A DNA stretch of 64,000 nucleotides from Candidatus Poribacteria bacterium (lineage in GTDB: Bacteria > Poribacteria > WGA-4E > WGA-3G): contig JAPPCZ010000022.1 of NCBI GenBank assembly GCA_028824685.1, forward strand, positions 24,050-88,049, in the 5' to 3' direction. The position numbers and the translations under genes were made by a program. The notes beneath the pieces were generated by a model. That model had not been told where the DNA came from. It worked only from the letters and a program-made list of their open reading frames with translations, and did no database searches. Numbering within the stretch: position 1 is the stretch's first letter; each line of letters begins with the position of its first letter. Below are positions 53,542-63,107 of the stretch, piece by piece.

Positions 53542-54729
53542 ATGCAGTCGAATCGACTCCAAAAATTCTTTGACCGATACGCTGGTATCCCGATTGGCAT
53601 ATTTTTATTTTTCATCAACATTATTAGAAACTTTCTGAATAGGAAAGTGAAATCACCTAACCGAGGATTAGGTTCGCGAAGCGAAACCGACTTCCCTACA
53701 GACCTTCCCAAAAAGATTCTGTTCATCCAACTCTCCGCCTTGGGTGACACAATTTTGGCAATTCCTACCGTTCGCACTATCCATCAAAGTTTTCCACAGG
53801 CAGAACTATCGTTTTTAGCTTCAGCAACGAATCTCTCATATTTAGAGAGATGTCCCTATATTGACAGACGTATCCCGTTCCGTTATCCTCTCTACCAATT
53901 AATTCGGATGCTTCGTCAGGAGCATTTTGATTGGGTGATTGATCTGGAGCATTGGTCTCGGTTTAGTGTGATCCTTGCTTATGCGACGAGAGCACCTCGT
54001 CTGATCGGATTTAGTGCTGTGAATCAATACCGACATTATTTATTTACCGATACCGTCCCACATATTCCAGGAAAGCACGAAGTTCTTAACTTTCTTAGCA
54101 TTGCACATGAATTGGGATGTAGCACAGAAGATTCGACACTTGCGGTTTGGGTTGGCGAAGCAGAGCACGAATGGTGTCAGAATTTGTTAGCACAAGAACA
54201 GATAGATCCCTCTGCACCATTGGTTGTGCTACATCCAGAGGCGGGTCGGCGCGGTGAACCGCGTCGGCGTTGGCCACGCGAACGCTATGTGACGCTGGCT
54301 GATACGTTAACATCTCGCTACAACGCACAAATAGTCTTGACAGGTGCCCCGGATGAAGTAGCAGTTTCACAATGGATAGCAGAACGGACGGCGTGTGAGA
54401 CAGTATGTCTTGCTGGACAAACACAGGTGAATCAACTCACTGCGCTGTTTGCGCAAGCTGATCTGGTTATTAGTGGGAATTGTGGACCGATGCATCTCGC
54501 GGCGGCAGCGGGAACACCAGTGATCGCACTCCACGGACCGACGAATTCTGCCCAGTGGGGTCCGTGGACAGATAAAGCGACATGTCTTAAGGCAACTTTA
54601 CCGTGTAGTCCATGCCTTAATTTGGGATTTGAATATGCGTGTCAAGCATTACCGGATGGGACATCGCCTTGTATGCATACAATTGCCGTATCAGAGGTGT
54701 TGCAGGCTTGTGAGGTGTATTTGGGTTAG
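53542..54729 (+). CDS. Glycosyltransferase family 9 (ADP-heptose:LPS heptosyltransferase-like)
   Basis: 395 residues. IQLSALGDTILAIPTVRTI at about residue 55 and SGNCGPMHLAAAAGTPVIALHGPTNSAQWGPW in the C-terminal half are the two family hallmarks. The enzyme probably adds heptose to lipopolysaccharide core or a similar glycan. The first 50 residues precede the normal start of the domain and contain a stretch (SPNRGLGSRSETDF) encoded by what looks like a dispersed hairpin repeat (CCTAACCGAGGATTAGG, TTCGCGAAGCGAA). The start follows the upstream stop by 8 bp, with no clear ribosome site. Confidence 0.9.
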   Translation: MQSNRLQKFFDRYAGIPIGIFLFFINIIRNFLNRKVKSPNRGLGSRSETDFPTDLPKKILFIQLSALGDTILAIPTVRTIHQSFPQAELSFLASATNLSYLERCPYIDRRIPFRYPLYQLIRMLRQEHFDWVIDLEHWSRFSVILAYATRAPRLIGFSAVNQYRHYLFTDTVPHIPGKHEVLNFLSIAHELGCSTEDSTLAVWVGEAEHEWCQNLLAQEQIDPSAPLVVLHPEAGRRGEPRRRWPRERYVTLADTLTSRYNAQIVLTGAPDEVAVSQWIAERTACETVCLAGQTQVNQLTALFAQADLVISGNCGPMHLAAAAGTPVIALHGPTNSAQWGPWTDKATCLKATLPCSPCLNLGFEYACQALPDGTSPCMHTIAVSEVLQACEVYLG

Positions 54730-54808
54730 TGGCTGTTGGCTATCAGCTGTCAGCAATCAGTTAGGTATTTCTTTCATTTTATTCTTAACATGACATTTTA
54801 GGTCGGTT

Positions 54809-54847
54809 AAAGCAAACGGGCAGATTGAATATCTGCCCGTTTGCTTT
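54809..54847. terminator. Strong bidirectional terminator
   Basis: AAAGCAAACGGGCAGAT pairs exactly with ATCTGCCCGTTTGCTTT around a 5-nt loop, between the convergent GT9 and groEL genes. Confidence 0.9.
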
Positions 54848-54916
54848 AAATAGATTTTTCTCATAAACCCTACCAACAGACTGAGTCTGTTACTATTTAT
54901 GAGATAATCTATTGTA

Positions 54917-56554
<1,638 letters not shown>

Positions 56555-56562
56555 TTACTTAT

Positions 56563-56853
56563 TTAGTTAACCTTGGCTAAGATATCATCTTCGCGCAAGA
56601 TGAGAAATTCAATGTTATCGTAAGTTACTTCTGTACCGCCATATTTTGCGAACAAGACTTTATCGCCGACTTCAACATCAACAGCCTGCCGTTCGCCGTT
56701 ATCAAGTATACGGCCTTTACCGACCGCAATAACTTCGCCTTCTTGAGGCTTTTCTTTGGCGGTGTCTGGGATGATAATCCCGCCACTGGTTTTCTGTTCA
56801 TCCTCTTCGGAACGTTTGACGAGGATTCGATCGCCAAGGGGTACGAGTGCCAT
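56563..56853 (-). CDS. groES: Co-chaperonin GroES (10 kDa)
   Basis: 96 residues. The lid of the GroEL chamber. The mobile loop [22 protein letters not shown] binds GroEL, and [11 protein letters not shown] and [14 protein letters not shown] are the standard strands. AGGAGG precedes the ATG. First gene of the groES-groEL operon. Confidence 0.98.
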   Translation of the reverse strand: MALVPLGDRILVKRSEEDEQKTSGGIIIPDTAKEKPQEGEVIAVGKGRILDNGERQAVDVEVGDKVLFAKYGGTEVTYDNIEFLILREDDILAKVN

Positions 56854-56890
56854 ATCTGTAATTTCCTCCTAATGGGTTATTAACGTATTA

Positions 56891-56918
56891 CGGGTTTTGT
56901 TTAATTTTTGTAAACCCG
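56891..56918. promoter_or_regulatory. Inverted repeat upstream of groES
   Basis: CGGGTTT and AAACCCG, 14 bp apart, about 40 bp before the groES start. It could be a regulatory hairpin or operator. It is not the classic CIRCE element, which I do not find. The rest of 56854-57104 shows no gene. Confidence 0.35.
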
Positions 56919-57104
56919 ATTAAATAACTGTATACGTTCTTAACTATAGCAAGATATGTGCCAATTTTCGGAATATAGATGTACCCACTATTGGCGGGGT
57001 ATCGTGATGTTTTGACGTGTGCAGAGCCGTGACAATTTGTCCATATTTTTTAAGATTGGGCGAAAAGTGTGCCATTTTGACATAGCGTTTCGTCAACATA
57101 TTAT

Positions 57105-57178
57105 TGTAGGTCGCGATTCGGAGATCGCTCCTACCGATGGACTGCTCTTTGTAGGAGGGAACTCCGATTCCCGACTAC
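57105..57178. repeat. Dispersed hairpin repeat, half-units swapped
   Basis: TGTAGGTCGCGATTCGGAG followed by ATCGCTCCTA, a spacer, then TGTAGGAGGGAACTCCG and ATTCCCGAC. The same halves form the MITE centres at 33.1 and 43.5 kb and the repeat at 59275, here in the opposite order. Confidence 0.75.
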
Positions 57179-57248
57179 TTTCAAGACCTATCAATTAGCA
57201 CTTGACTAAGCAATAGTTGTAAATAGATTTATCTATGGTATTCTCTCT

Positions 57249-58229
57249 TTATGTGCATTGGATAACTTGTCCAGTTTGGGCAGATCGGTATGCTGCGGAT
57301 AGGATGATATTCGCCTTTAACCCATCGTTGCCACTGGCAATCGGGGCAGTACCTGTTGCTACGCATTCGGCAAAATGCTCAAATTGGTATTGATACAAGT
57401 CTTCGAATTGAGATGCAGTGACTTGTTTTTCGCCACCAAAATATGTATGGATTTTCCAGCCATCATCGTTTATAACAGATACGGTGCCTTCTGTTCCATA
57501 GAGTTCAAGGACAATATCACACTGTGCGACAGAGAAGCTAAGATCGGTGAATCCTTGCGCACCATTCTGAAACCGCATCAGGATACCGCCAGTTTCTTCA
57601 ACTTGATAATTGTGGATTGCGCTGTCGCAAAATGCAGAGACTTCCGTGACTTCACCGATGAGATAGCGCAGCAGATCAACACTATGCGGTCCCAGGTCCA
57701 TCAAACATCCGCCTCCACCTTTATCAGGTTGTGCGCGCCACTCGTCCGCTGTTAATAGATATTTTTTTAGGAATGGCATCCTGCCGTGTACAATCTGTCC
57801 GAGACGATTTTCATCAACCCATGTTCTAATCTGTTGAAAGCAGGAATGGAATCGGAAGAGGAAGCAGACCTGCAGATGCACATCGTTTGCATTGCATGCA
57901 TCAATCATCTGCTCACATTCTTGTGGCGTGAGTGCCATCGGTTTGTCGCAGAGGACATGTAATCCACGTTCTGCGGCGGCGATCACCTGCTTACAGTGGA
58001 GATTGACCGGTGTTGAGACGTAGATTGCGTCAAGTTCTGCATCGGAGAGTAGATCGTCAACGCTGCTGTAAGATGTTGTGGCATTATGTTCTGCTGCGAG
58101 TTGTTTGGCGCGTGCTGCATCTCTTGAAAAGAGGGCATGCAGTTCAGCACCAGTTGCTTTTTGGATGGCGGGCATCGCTCGGCGTTGTGCTACGCTGCCT
58201 GCTCCGAGGACACCCCATTTTAATGTCAT
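57249..58229 (-). CDS. Gfo/Idh/MocA family oxidoreductase
   Basis: 326 residues. An NAD(P)-binding N-terminus (WGVLGAGSVAQRRAMPAI), the CDKPMALT motif with catalytic lysine (EKP type), and GGGGCLMDLGPHSVDLLRYL from the C-terminal substrate domain. Members act on sugars, inositols or their derivatives. GGAG precedes the ATG. Stands alone between groES and the TauE-family gene, all on the minus strand. Confidence 0.92.
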   Translation of the reverse strand: MTLKWGVLGAGSVAQRRAMPAIQKATGAELHALFSRDAARAKQLAAEHNATTSYSSVDDLLSDAELDAIYVSTPVNLHCKQVIAAAERGLHVLCDKPMALTPQECEQMIDACNANDVHLQVCFLFRFHSCFQQIRTWVDENRLGQIVHGRMPFLKKYLLTADEWRAQPDKGGGGCLMDLGPHSVDLLRYLIGEVTEVSAFCDSAIHNYQVEETGGILMRFQNGAQGFTDLSFSVAQCDIVLELYGTEGTVSVINDDGWKIHTYFGGEKQVTASQFEDLYQYQFEHFAECVATGTAPIASGNDGLKANIILSAAYRSAQTGQVIQCT

Positions 58230-58248
58230 TATATTACTCCGTTATTGT

Positions 58249-58340
58249 TTATCGGGGTTGAAAACCCGCCAAATGCCTAAAAGCGTATTTGGCGTTGATT
58301 TGGCAGCATGCCAAAAGCGCATGCTGCGTTGATTCACTCC
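58249..58340. repeat. Two nested-type hairpin repeats
   Basis: GGTTGAAAACCCGCC, a CGCCAAATGCCTAAAAGCG unit ending TTTGGCGTTGATT, then GCATGCCAAAAGCGCATGC with another GTTGATT. The TTGATT tail recurs after palindromes at 26100, 40190 and 60310. Confidence 0.7.
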
Positions 58341-58352
58341 TACAAGAAGGCA

Positions 58353-59132
58353 TTAACTAAATAATAGATATATGCCTGTGGCGAATAGGACGATTAACAC
58401 GATTCTGGAAAAGTTCTGTTCTGAAAAACGACTGTTCAGATACACACCGGTCTGTACACCGAGTGCGACAAACGGTAGCAGAACTAATGTTTCAATGAGA
58501 AGTTCCATCGAAAAAAGTTCGGCTTGGAAATAGACTGGTATCTTTGTCAGATTGATGCAAAAATATAACACTGTAGTTGTGGCAACAAATGTGCGGTTGC
58601 CTAACTTTTGTGTTAGCAGATACATAATAATGATCGGTCCTGCCATGTGCGCGAGCGTTGAAAAAATGCCTGCAAAGATACCTAATAGTACGCCGTGCCA
58701 TGCTTTGATTCGGACGGCGGGTTCTTTGTCTGCAGCATCCGGGTTCAGTCGATGTGTTAATTGGGACCGAAAAAGTTCTAATACGGCAAATAGACAGACG
58801 ATTCCTCCTATTACTTTTTTTAGATGGTCATTTGAAATGTCCTTTAAGATGAAACTTGCAAGCGCGATACCGATAACGGCTCCAGGAACAAGTCTCCAGA
58901 TACTGCTACGGTGCCACTGTTTCCAATAGTGTCCCAGTGAGATGACATCTGTTGAGAAGAGTATGGGCAGCAGCAGCCCGAGAGCCCCCTTGGGGGAACG
59001 GAGTTGAGTAAATAGTGGAACGACTATCATGCCGATGCCGCCACCGAAGCCTGCTTTGCTTACGCCTGTTAACCATGTCCCAAAACATAAGATTATTATT
59101 TCGTAGATAAAGTTTCTCCTGATAGGATTCAA
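58353..59132 (-). CDS. TauE/SafE family sulfite/anion exporter
   Basis: 259 residues with eight predicted membrane helices and the internal two-fold pattern of TauE/SafE: LTGVSKAGFGGGIGMIVVPL in the first half and GIFAGIFSTLAHMAGPIIIMYL in the second. The family exports sulfite, sulfoacetate or similar anions. Start TTG at 59132 is used here because no ATG lies in the frame; there is no good ribosome site, so the start is uncertain. A sulfite exporter fits the sulfatase-rich context, as an inference. Confidence 0.85.
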   Translation of the reverse strand: MNPIRRNFIYEIIILCFGTWLTGVSKAGFGGGIGMIVVPLFTQLRSPKGALGLLLPILFSTDVISLGHYWKQWHRSSIWRLVPGAVIGIALASFILKDISNDHLKKVIGGIVCLFAVLELFRSQLTHRLNPDAADKEPAVRIKAWHGVLLGIFAGIFSTLAHMAGPIIIMYLLTQKLGNRTFVATTTVLYFCINLTKIPVYFQAELFSMELLIETLVLLPFVALGVQTGVYLNSRFSEQNFSRIVLIVLFATGIYLLFS

Positions 59133-59239
59133 CGGTTATTGTGCAGTTTATGATAGCGAAATTTGTTGGTTTTGTCAAGATGGTTGTTGGGTTCTTAAAC
59201 TCTACCTATAGCTGTCTACATAAAAAAAAGCGTGCCTAT

Positions 59240-59343
59240 CTCTTGTTGGAGGGCTTTGTAAGCCCGATTCCCTCTTGTAGGAGCGATCTCCGAATCGCGA
59301 TAAAACACAATGATAGTCGGGAATCGGAGTTCCCTCCTACAAT
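59240..59343. repeat. Dispersed hairpin repeats between TauE and rpsU genes
   Basis: CTTGTTGGAGGGCTTTGTAA (59241) and TTGTAGGAGCGATCTCCGA paired with TCGGAGTTCCCTCCTACAA (59275-59343). No gene is seen in 59133-59399. Confidence 0.75.
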
Positions 59344-59399
59344 ACAATTAAATGGGAAAACTCGATAATTGAATGCCTCTGACTGATAGCCAAAAAAAG

Positions 59400-59428
59400 T
59401 TGACATCTGCCCTAAGATATGATATACT
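59400..59428 (+). promoter_or_regulatory. Consensus-like promoter for rpsU
   Basis: TTGACA, 17 bp, TATACT, 33 bp before the start codon of rpsU. Confidence 0.85.
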
Positions 59429-59461
59429 ACTATGATAATATACATTGGGAGGATTGTAAAC

Positions 59462-59683
59462 ATGGTTCAAGTTGAAGTTACGGTCGATTCAGGCGAATCC
59501 TTTGATAGGGCACTTGCTCGTTTTAAAAAAATGTGTGGTAAGGCGGGTGTTGTCACCGAAATAAAAAAACGGAGTTTTTATGAAAAACCGAGCGAAAAAC
59601 GCCGCAGAATCGAACTAAAGCGCCAGCGGAAAGTAAAACCGCGCACGATGGAGTATCGCCCACGCTACGATAACGGCAGATAG
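59462..59683 (+). CDS. rpsU: 30S ribosomal protein S21
   Basis: 73 residues starting MVQVEVTVDSGESFDRALARF; the basic C-terminus RRIELKRQRKVKPRTMEYRP is typical. S21 sits at the 30S platform and helps start-site selection. GGGAGGATT precedes ATG 59462; the longer frame from 59432 lies in the promoter region. Slightly longer at the C-terminus than most S21 proteins. Followed 24 bp later by a dsRNA-binding-domain gene. Confidence 0.95.
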   Translation: MVQVEVTVDSGESFDRALARFKKMCGKAGVVTEIKKRSFYEKPSEKRRRIELKRQRKVKPRTMEYRPRYDNGR

Positions 59684-59707
59684 TGCTGCTCCGGGAGGTC
59701 GTCATAT

Positions 59708-60238
59708 ATGCATGTTCGGGATGTTGATGTTGCCGAACCTGATGGAAACTATAAAGGACTTTTAATTCAATATTGCCAAGAACGCGGGTTGAGCCAACCA
59801 CGTTTTACTGAAACACAACTTGGCACGCCAGACGCGCCGAGTTGGAAGGTAACAGTCCACTACGGTGATCGGGTTCACGAAACGGTTGATCCGATACCGG
59901 GTGCAAAGAAGGGGGCTCACCAATTCGCTGCGAAACAGGTGCTTGATACAATTTCTGAAAACCGCGAACGTTTATTAACGGGTGAAACTGATACAGAAGA
60001 TGATATATTACCCGAACCGGTTGAAATACCAACGCTTGATGTTGCGTTACCGCTGGTTACAAGTGCAATGACGATTGCAAATGAACGGCTCAGCGCATCG
60101 CAACCATCGCGATACCGAGGTCTTTCTGATGCTGAATTTTCACGGAAGTTGGCACAGTTGACGATGCTAATTGTTAGAGATATAGCGAAGGCAGCGGATG
60201 AAGCAAATATAAAGTTTCCTGATATACCTGATGTCTAA
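59708..60238 (+). CDS. Double-stranded RNA-binding domain protein
   Basis: 176 residues. Residues about 12-80 match a dsRBD: helix one NYKGLLIQYCQERGLSQP, three strands around WKVTVHYGDRVHE, and the helix-two motif PGAKKGAHQFAAKQVLDTI with the conserved lysines that contact the RNA backbone. The C-terminal half is an unrecognised helical region. GGGAGGTCG precedes the ATG. It follows rpsU in one transcription unit. In bacteria this domain usually comes as part of RNase III, so a free-standing copy is unusual. Confidence 0.82.
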   Translation: MHVRDVDVAEPDGNYKGLLIQYCQERGLSQPRFTETQLGTPDAPSWKVTVHYGDRVHETVDPIPGAKKGAHQFAAKQVLDTISENRERLLTGETDTEDDILPEPVEIPTLDVALPLVTSAMTIANERLSASQPSRYRGLSDAEFSRKLAQLTMLIVRDIAKAADEANIKFPDIPDV

Positions 60239-60252
60239 ATAATCGGTTATGG

Positions 60253-60281
60253 CGGGGTCAGAGTTCTGACCCCGTTTTTTT
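60253..60281 (+). terminator. Rho-independent terminator of the rpsU operon
   Basis: CGGGGTCAG pairs with CTGACCCCG, followed by seven T. Fifteen bp after the stop of the dsRBD gene. Confidence 0.93.
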
Positions 60282-60299
60282 ATTGCAGTTGGTTGTAAA

Positions 60300-60440
60300 T
60301 GTAAGAGGCGCTAAATGCCAACAGGGCATTTAGCGTTGATTTGGCAATGAATTGCGCCTCTACAAGCAGGTTAAATCGGGGTTGAAAACCCCTTCAACAA
60401 GAGATTTAAATTGGGTTTACAAAACCCTCCAACAAGAGAA
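60300..60440. repeat. Hairpin repeats running into the start of a gene
   Basis: GCTAAATGCCAACAGGGCATTTAGC followed by GTTGATTTGG, then ATCGGGGTTGAAAACCCC, TTCAACAAGAG and GGGTTTACAAAACCC. The last unit is in frame with the next gene and creates a false longer N-terminus. Confidence 0.7.
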
Positions 60441-61124
60441 ATGGTTGAACGAATTAAACGCCGATTACGGCAAAACCGATTGTTAGCACCTCTGATGGGA
60501 TGTCCTTATCCTGCGCCGCGTTGGAATCGTGCTGTGAAACGAGTCCTCCGAGAACTAGGACCAGAGGCACGGATTTTAGACCTGGGTTCGGGCATGCATC
60601 GCCGTGCACCGAATGTGATTAACCTCGAGATTGAGGCGACGCCCGCGGTGGATATTGTAGCAGATGGACATTCTCTACCGTTTGCAGATGCCGTTTTTGA
60701 TGCGGTTATTTCTGAGGCGGTGCTGGAGCATGTCCGAGACCCGCAACGCGTTGTGGCAGAGATGTCCCGTGTGCTGAAACCGAATGGATATATGTGCGCA
60801 GCAGTCCCGTTCCTACAAGGGTATCACGCGTCACCTCACGATTATCAACGTTGGACGACTACGGGGTTCGTGGCGTTGTTTTCGCAGTTCCATGAGATGG
60901 AAAGTGGCGCATGTGCTGGACCGACTGCGGCTTTACATTGGATTTTTCGCGAATATATTGGGATTGTGTGTTCTTTCGGGAGTTTGTTAGTTGCGAAGGC
61001 GGTATCGCTTTTGGTGGGGTGGTTGACGTTTCCGTTAGTGTGGTTGGATACGTTGTTGTTGTTGCATCCGCATTCGTATATTTTGGCATCTGCGGTGTAT
61101 TTTGTGGGGCGGAAGGGCGGATAA
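60441..61124 (+). CDS. SAM-dependent methyltransferase (type 11) with hydrophobic C-terminus
   Basis: 227 residues from ATG at 60441. SAM motif I is RILDLGSGMHRR, followed by DGHSLPFADAVFDAVISEAVLEHVRDP, typical of methyltransferases near glycan or quinone genes. The last 70 residues hold two hydrophobic stretches (SLLVAKAVSLLVGWLTFPLVWLD), which suggest membrane contact. The longer frame from a TTG at 60411 is encoded by a repeat and is rejected. The substrate is unknown. Confidence 0.85.
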   Translation: MVERIKRRLRQNRLLAPLMGCPYPAPRWNRAVKRVLRELGPEARILDLGSGMHRRAPNVINLEIEATPAVDIVADGHSLPFADAVFDAVISEAVLEHVRDPQRVVAEMSRVLKPNGYMCAAVPFLQGYHASPHDYQRWTTTGFVALFSQFHEMESGACAGPTAALHWIFREYIGIVCSFGSLLVAKAVSLLVGWLTFPLVWLDTLLLLHPHSYILASAVYFVGRKGG

Positions 61125-61130
61125 CATTTT

Positions 61131-61191
61131 CTTGTTGGAGGGCTTTGTAAGCCCGATTTTTGTATTTTATCGGGTTGAAAACCCTCCAACA
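61131..61191. repeat. Hairpin repeat after the methyltransferase gene
   Basis: CTTGTTGGAGGGCTTTGTAA and ATCGGGTTGAAAACCCTCC with CAACAG form an inverted pair, seven bp after the stop. It may also act as a terminator between the two convergent genes. Confidence 0.75.
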
Positions 61192-61204
61192 GTTATTATA
61201 GCCT

Positions 61205-62452
61205 CTACTCCGCTGGCTGATATTCGGCTGCATCTACATAATAAATGAAACCGATACACATTTCATCAGTGGTTTTGTCTCCCCAACCGACAGGGATAGG
61301 TGGGTCGTGCGGGTTGGCGGGATTGGTGGCAGAGTTGTCGAAATGGGCGACGAGTGAGATATTTGTGCCTGCGGGCAGGAAAATGGGTTTGCGGTAGTGA
61401 TAGATGTCTTGCCAGTTGAAATCCCAATCTTTTATCCAGATAAGGTCAATCGGGTTGCCAGTTGGAGGTGTGGCGATGATGTGCATGTCGCGTCCGAGCA
61501 GATGCATGTGCGGCATCGTGGCTAACAGATAACTATCTTTTTTGACACTTCTGGAGGCGTGGACAGCATATTTTTTCTCACCTGCGGGTATCATAAATTT
61601 GTCGTTGATCGCTGAGCCAATTTCCAGCGGGACGGTTTTGGGTGTTTTAGAGAAATAAAGCCCCATCCGCGATTGGTCGCGCTCAGTATGTCCAGTGCGA
61701 TAGTAGTGTACCTGCATAACGATGTCTGCGCCTTTCGGCAACAGATACCCAATGCCTTCAGGGAGAACGGAAGGCGTAACGCCGGGTGCCCATCCACCGA
61801 GCGTCCCCACAACGTCAATACCGGGACCGGTGCCGCCTGTAACATATCCAGGTTTCGGATCCTTTGCTGCAAGTGCACGCCCTTGTCCTTCTATATCCAG
61901 ATATGCGATGACGTGGTGCACCGTTTTGCGGTTGCCCGGTTGCACATCCACTGCTTGAACATACATGTCTGTCTCAAAGTTCGTTGGGATGATGAAGTGC
62001 CGATATTCGTCTTCACCTTCCGGCTCAATCTCGTATTCTACTGGCATTTCAACGATGTGGTCGGGTTCACCGAGTGCCCACCCTTCGTGGAATTTGGGGT
62101 TCGGCGGTGTTTTGGTAGCATCTCCTTCAGGGGCACCTGCTTTTGCCCAGTCACTTATGATTTGGATTTCTTTGTCGGTCAATCTACGTTCGTTTTTAAA
62201 GGTGCCGAATCCGGGTGCAGGTTTCCAAGGCGGCATCAGTTTTGCTTTGGTGTATTCAGCGATCTCGGTTGCCCATGCTTTCGCCTCTCGGTAGTCGGTA
62301 AGGGCAAATGGGGCGACTTCGCCTTGTCGGTGGCAGGCTTGGCACTGCTTCTGTAGGATCGGTGCGATGTGTTCGCTATAGGTGATTGTCTTCGCTTGTA
62401 ACGTGGGTGCTAAGAGTGTGAATGTAATGAATAAAATAAAGAACTTTTTCAT
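61205..62452 (-). CDS. Exported cytochrome c/PHM-type copper monooxygenase fusion
   Basis: 415 residues. A Sec signal (FILFITFTLLAPTLQA) is followed by a c-type heme motif, CQACH, within QKQCQACHRQGEVAPF (about residues 32-48) and a helical domain with LMPPWKP, a likely methionine ligand. From about 130 it matches copper type II ascorbate-dependent monooxygenases: HH in KTVHHVIAYLD and MQVHYYR (first copper site), MPHMHLLGRDM and the methionine of DEMCIGFIYY (second site). Similar fusions are common in Planctomycetes and Acidobacteria. It probably oxidises an unknown substrate with electrons passing through the heme. Confidence 0.9.
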   Translation of the reverse strand: MKKFFILFITFTLLAPTLQAKTITYSEHIAPILQKQCQACHRQGEVAPFALTDYREAKAWATEIAEYTKAKLMPPWKPAPGFGTFKNERRLTDKEIQIISDWAKAGAPEGDATKTPPNPKFHEGWALGEPDHIVEMPVEYEIEPEGEDEYRHFIIPTNFETDMYVQAVDVQPGNRKTVHHVIAYLDIEGQGRALAAKDPKPGYVTGGTGPGIDVVGTLGGWAPGVTPSVLPEGIGYLLPKGADIVMQVHYYRTGHTERDQSRMGLYFSKTPKTVPLEIGSAINDKFMIPAGEKKYAVHASRSVKKDSYLLATMPHMHLLGRDMHIIATPPTGNPIDLIWIKDWDFNWQDIYHYRKPIFLPAGTNISLVAHFDNSATNPANPHDPPIPVGWGDKTTDEMCIGFIYYVDAAEYQPAE

Positions 62453-62490
62453 CGGTTTGGGGTTGTCCTCCAGTATTGTTGTTTGTTTAT

Positions 62491-62519
62491 ATTGTAGTAT
62501 GGTTTGGGGAAAATGTCAA
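62491..62519 (-). promoter_or_regulatory. Promoter of the cytochrome c/monooxygenase gene
   Basis: TTGACA (62519-62514), 17 bp, TACAAT (62496-62491), about 40 bp before the start. Confidence 0.8.
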
Positions 62520-62585
62520 GTTAATAAATCCCACCAATACGGTAGGAGCGTTTTGTAAACGCGCTTTTTTGTTTGTTATCTTTAT

Positions 62586-62665
62586 TGTAGGTGCAGGTCT
62601 CTGTGCCTGCCGTTGCTTAGGCATGTCCTATGCGGTGGTGGGGCACAGAGACCCCACCCTACAAT
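62586..62665. repeat. Dispersed hairpin repeat
   Basis: TGTAGGTGCAGGTCTCTGTG and GGGCACAGAGACCCCACCC with CTACA close an inverted pair around a short centre. Same general design as the other TGTAG repeats, with a different core. Confidence 0.75.
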
Positions 62666-62689
62666 GTGTGACGGCGTAACGCTGCAAGA

Positions 62690-62853
62690 CTAAATAGACT
62701 CATCTACTGGGTGGATATACGATGTTATTGGGTTGGAAGCATTAAAGACTGCCTGGGCATGTGCCATAACGGGAGCCACGACATAAATACACCCAAGTGC
62801 AAGCGCAAAATTAAACTTGGCAAGCAAAATGTCAAGTTATTTGACAATCGCAT
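62690..62853 (-). pseudogene. Remnant of a small exported protein gene
   Basis: ATG at 62853 has GGAGAAATA in front and opens MRLSNNLTFC, but the likely continuing sense is in another frame, KFNFALALGCIYVVAPVMA then HAQAVFNASNP, a good signal peptide, ending at TAG 62690. The two halves look like one gene broken by a frameshift close to the start. Coding value is doubtful. Confidence 0.35.
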
Positions 62854-63107
62854 TACTTATTTCTCCTCATTTAAAAATCTAACTAAACATTAAACTATTT
62901 GGGACGATGTGCATTGTATTGCGTTATCGCGCCCGACAATACAATTTGAAATATCAAGAACAGATTCAGGGATGAAATCTATTCTACTAACCTTTAGTAT
63001 CGGATATATGCGTTTCCGGTTGCACACATCCTTCATTTTTTAGGGATTTCGGTTTGGTTTCTCTATAAATTTTCCGGTCAAACCGATTTAGTATTTTAAC
63101 GTTATCT

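Noticed and set aside
56854..56960. CIRCE operator upstream of groES
   Set aside because: No TTAGCACTC-N9-GAGTGCTAA or near match; only a CGGGTTT/AAACCCG inverted repeat is there.
60845..61233. Minus-strand readings of 114 and 124 residues opposite the methyltransferase
   Set aside because: They overlap a clear methyltransferase and the hairpin repeat after it, with Thr/Asn-rich low-complexity translation.
61673..62356. A 227-residue plus-strand reading opposite the cytochrome/monooxygenase gene
   Set aside because: It is the antisense of a well-supported gene and its translation is cysteine- and phenylalanine-rich with no domain.
62460..63107. A structured RNA gene (6S, RNase P, tmRNA, SRP) downstream of the promoter array
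   Set aside because: I found none of their conserved cores. An ATTGTATTG/CAATACAAT hairpin near 62910-62945 is of the dispersed type.
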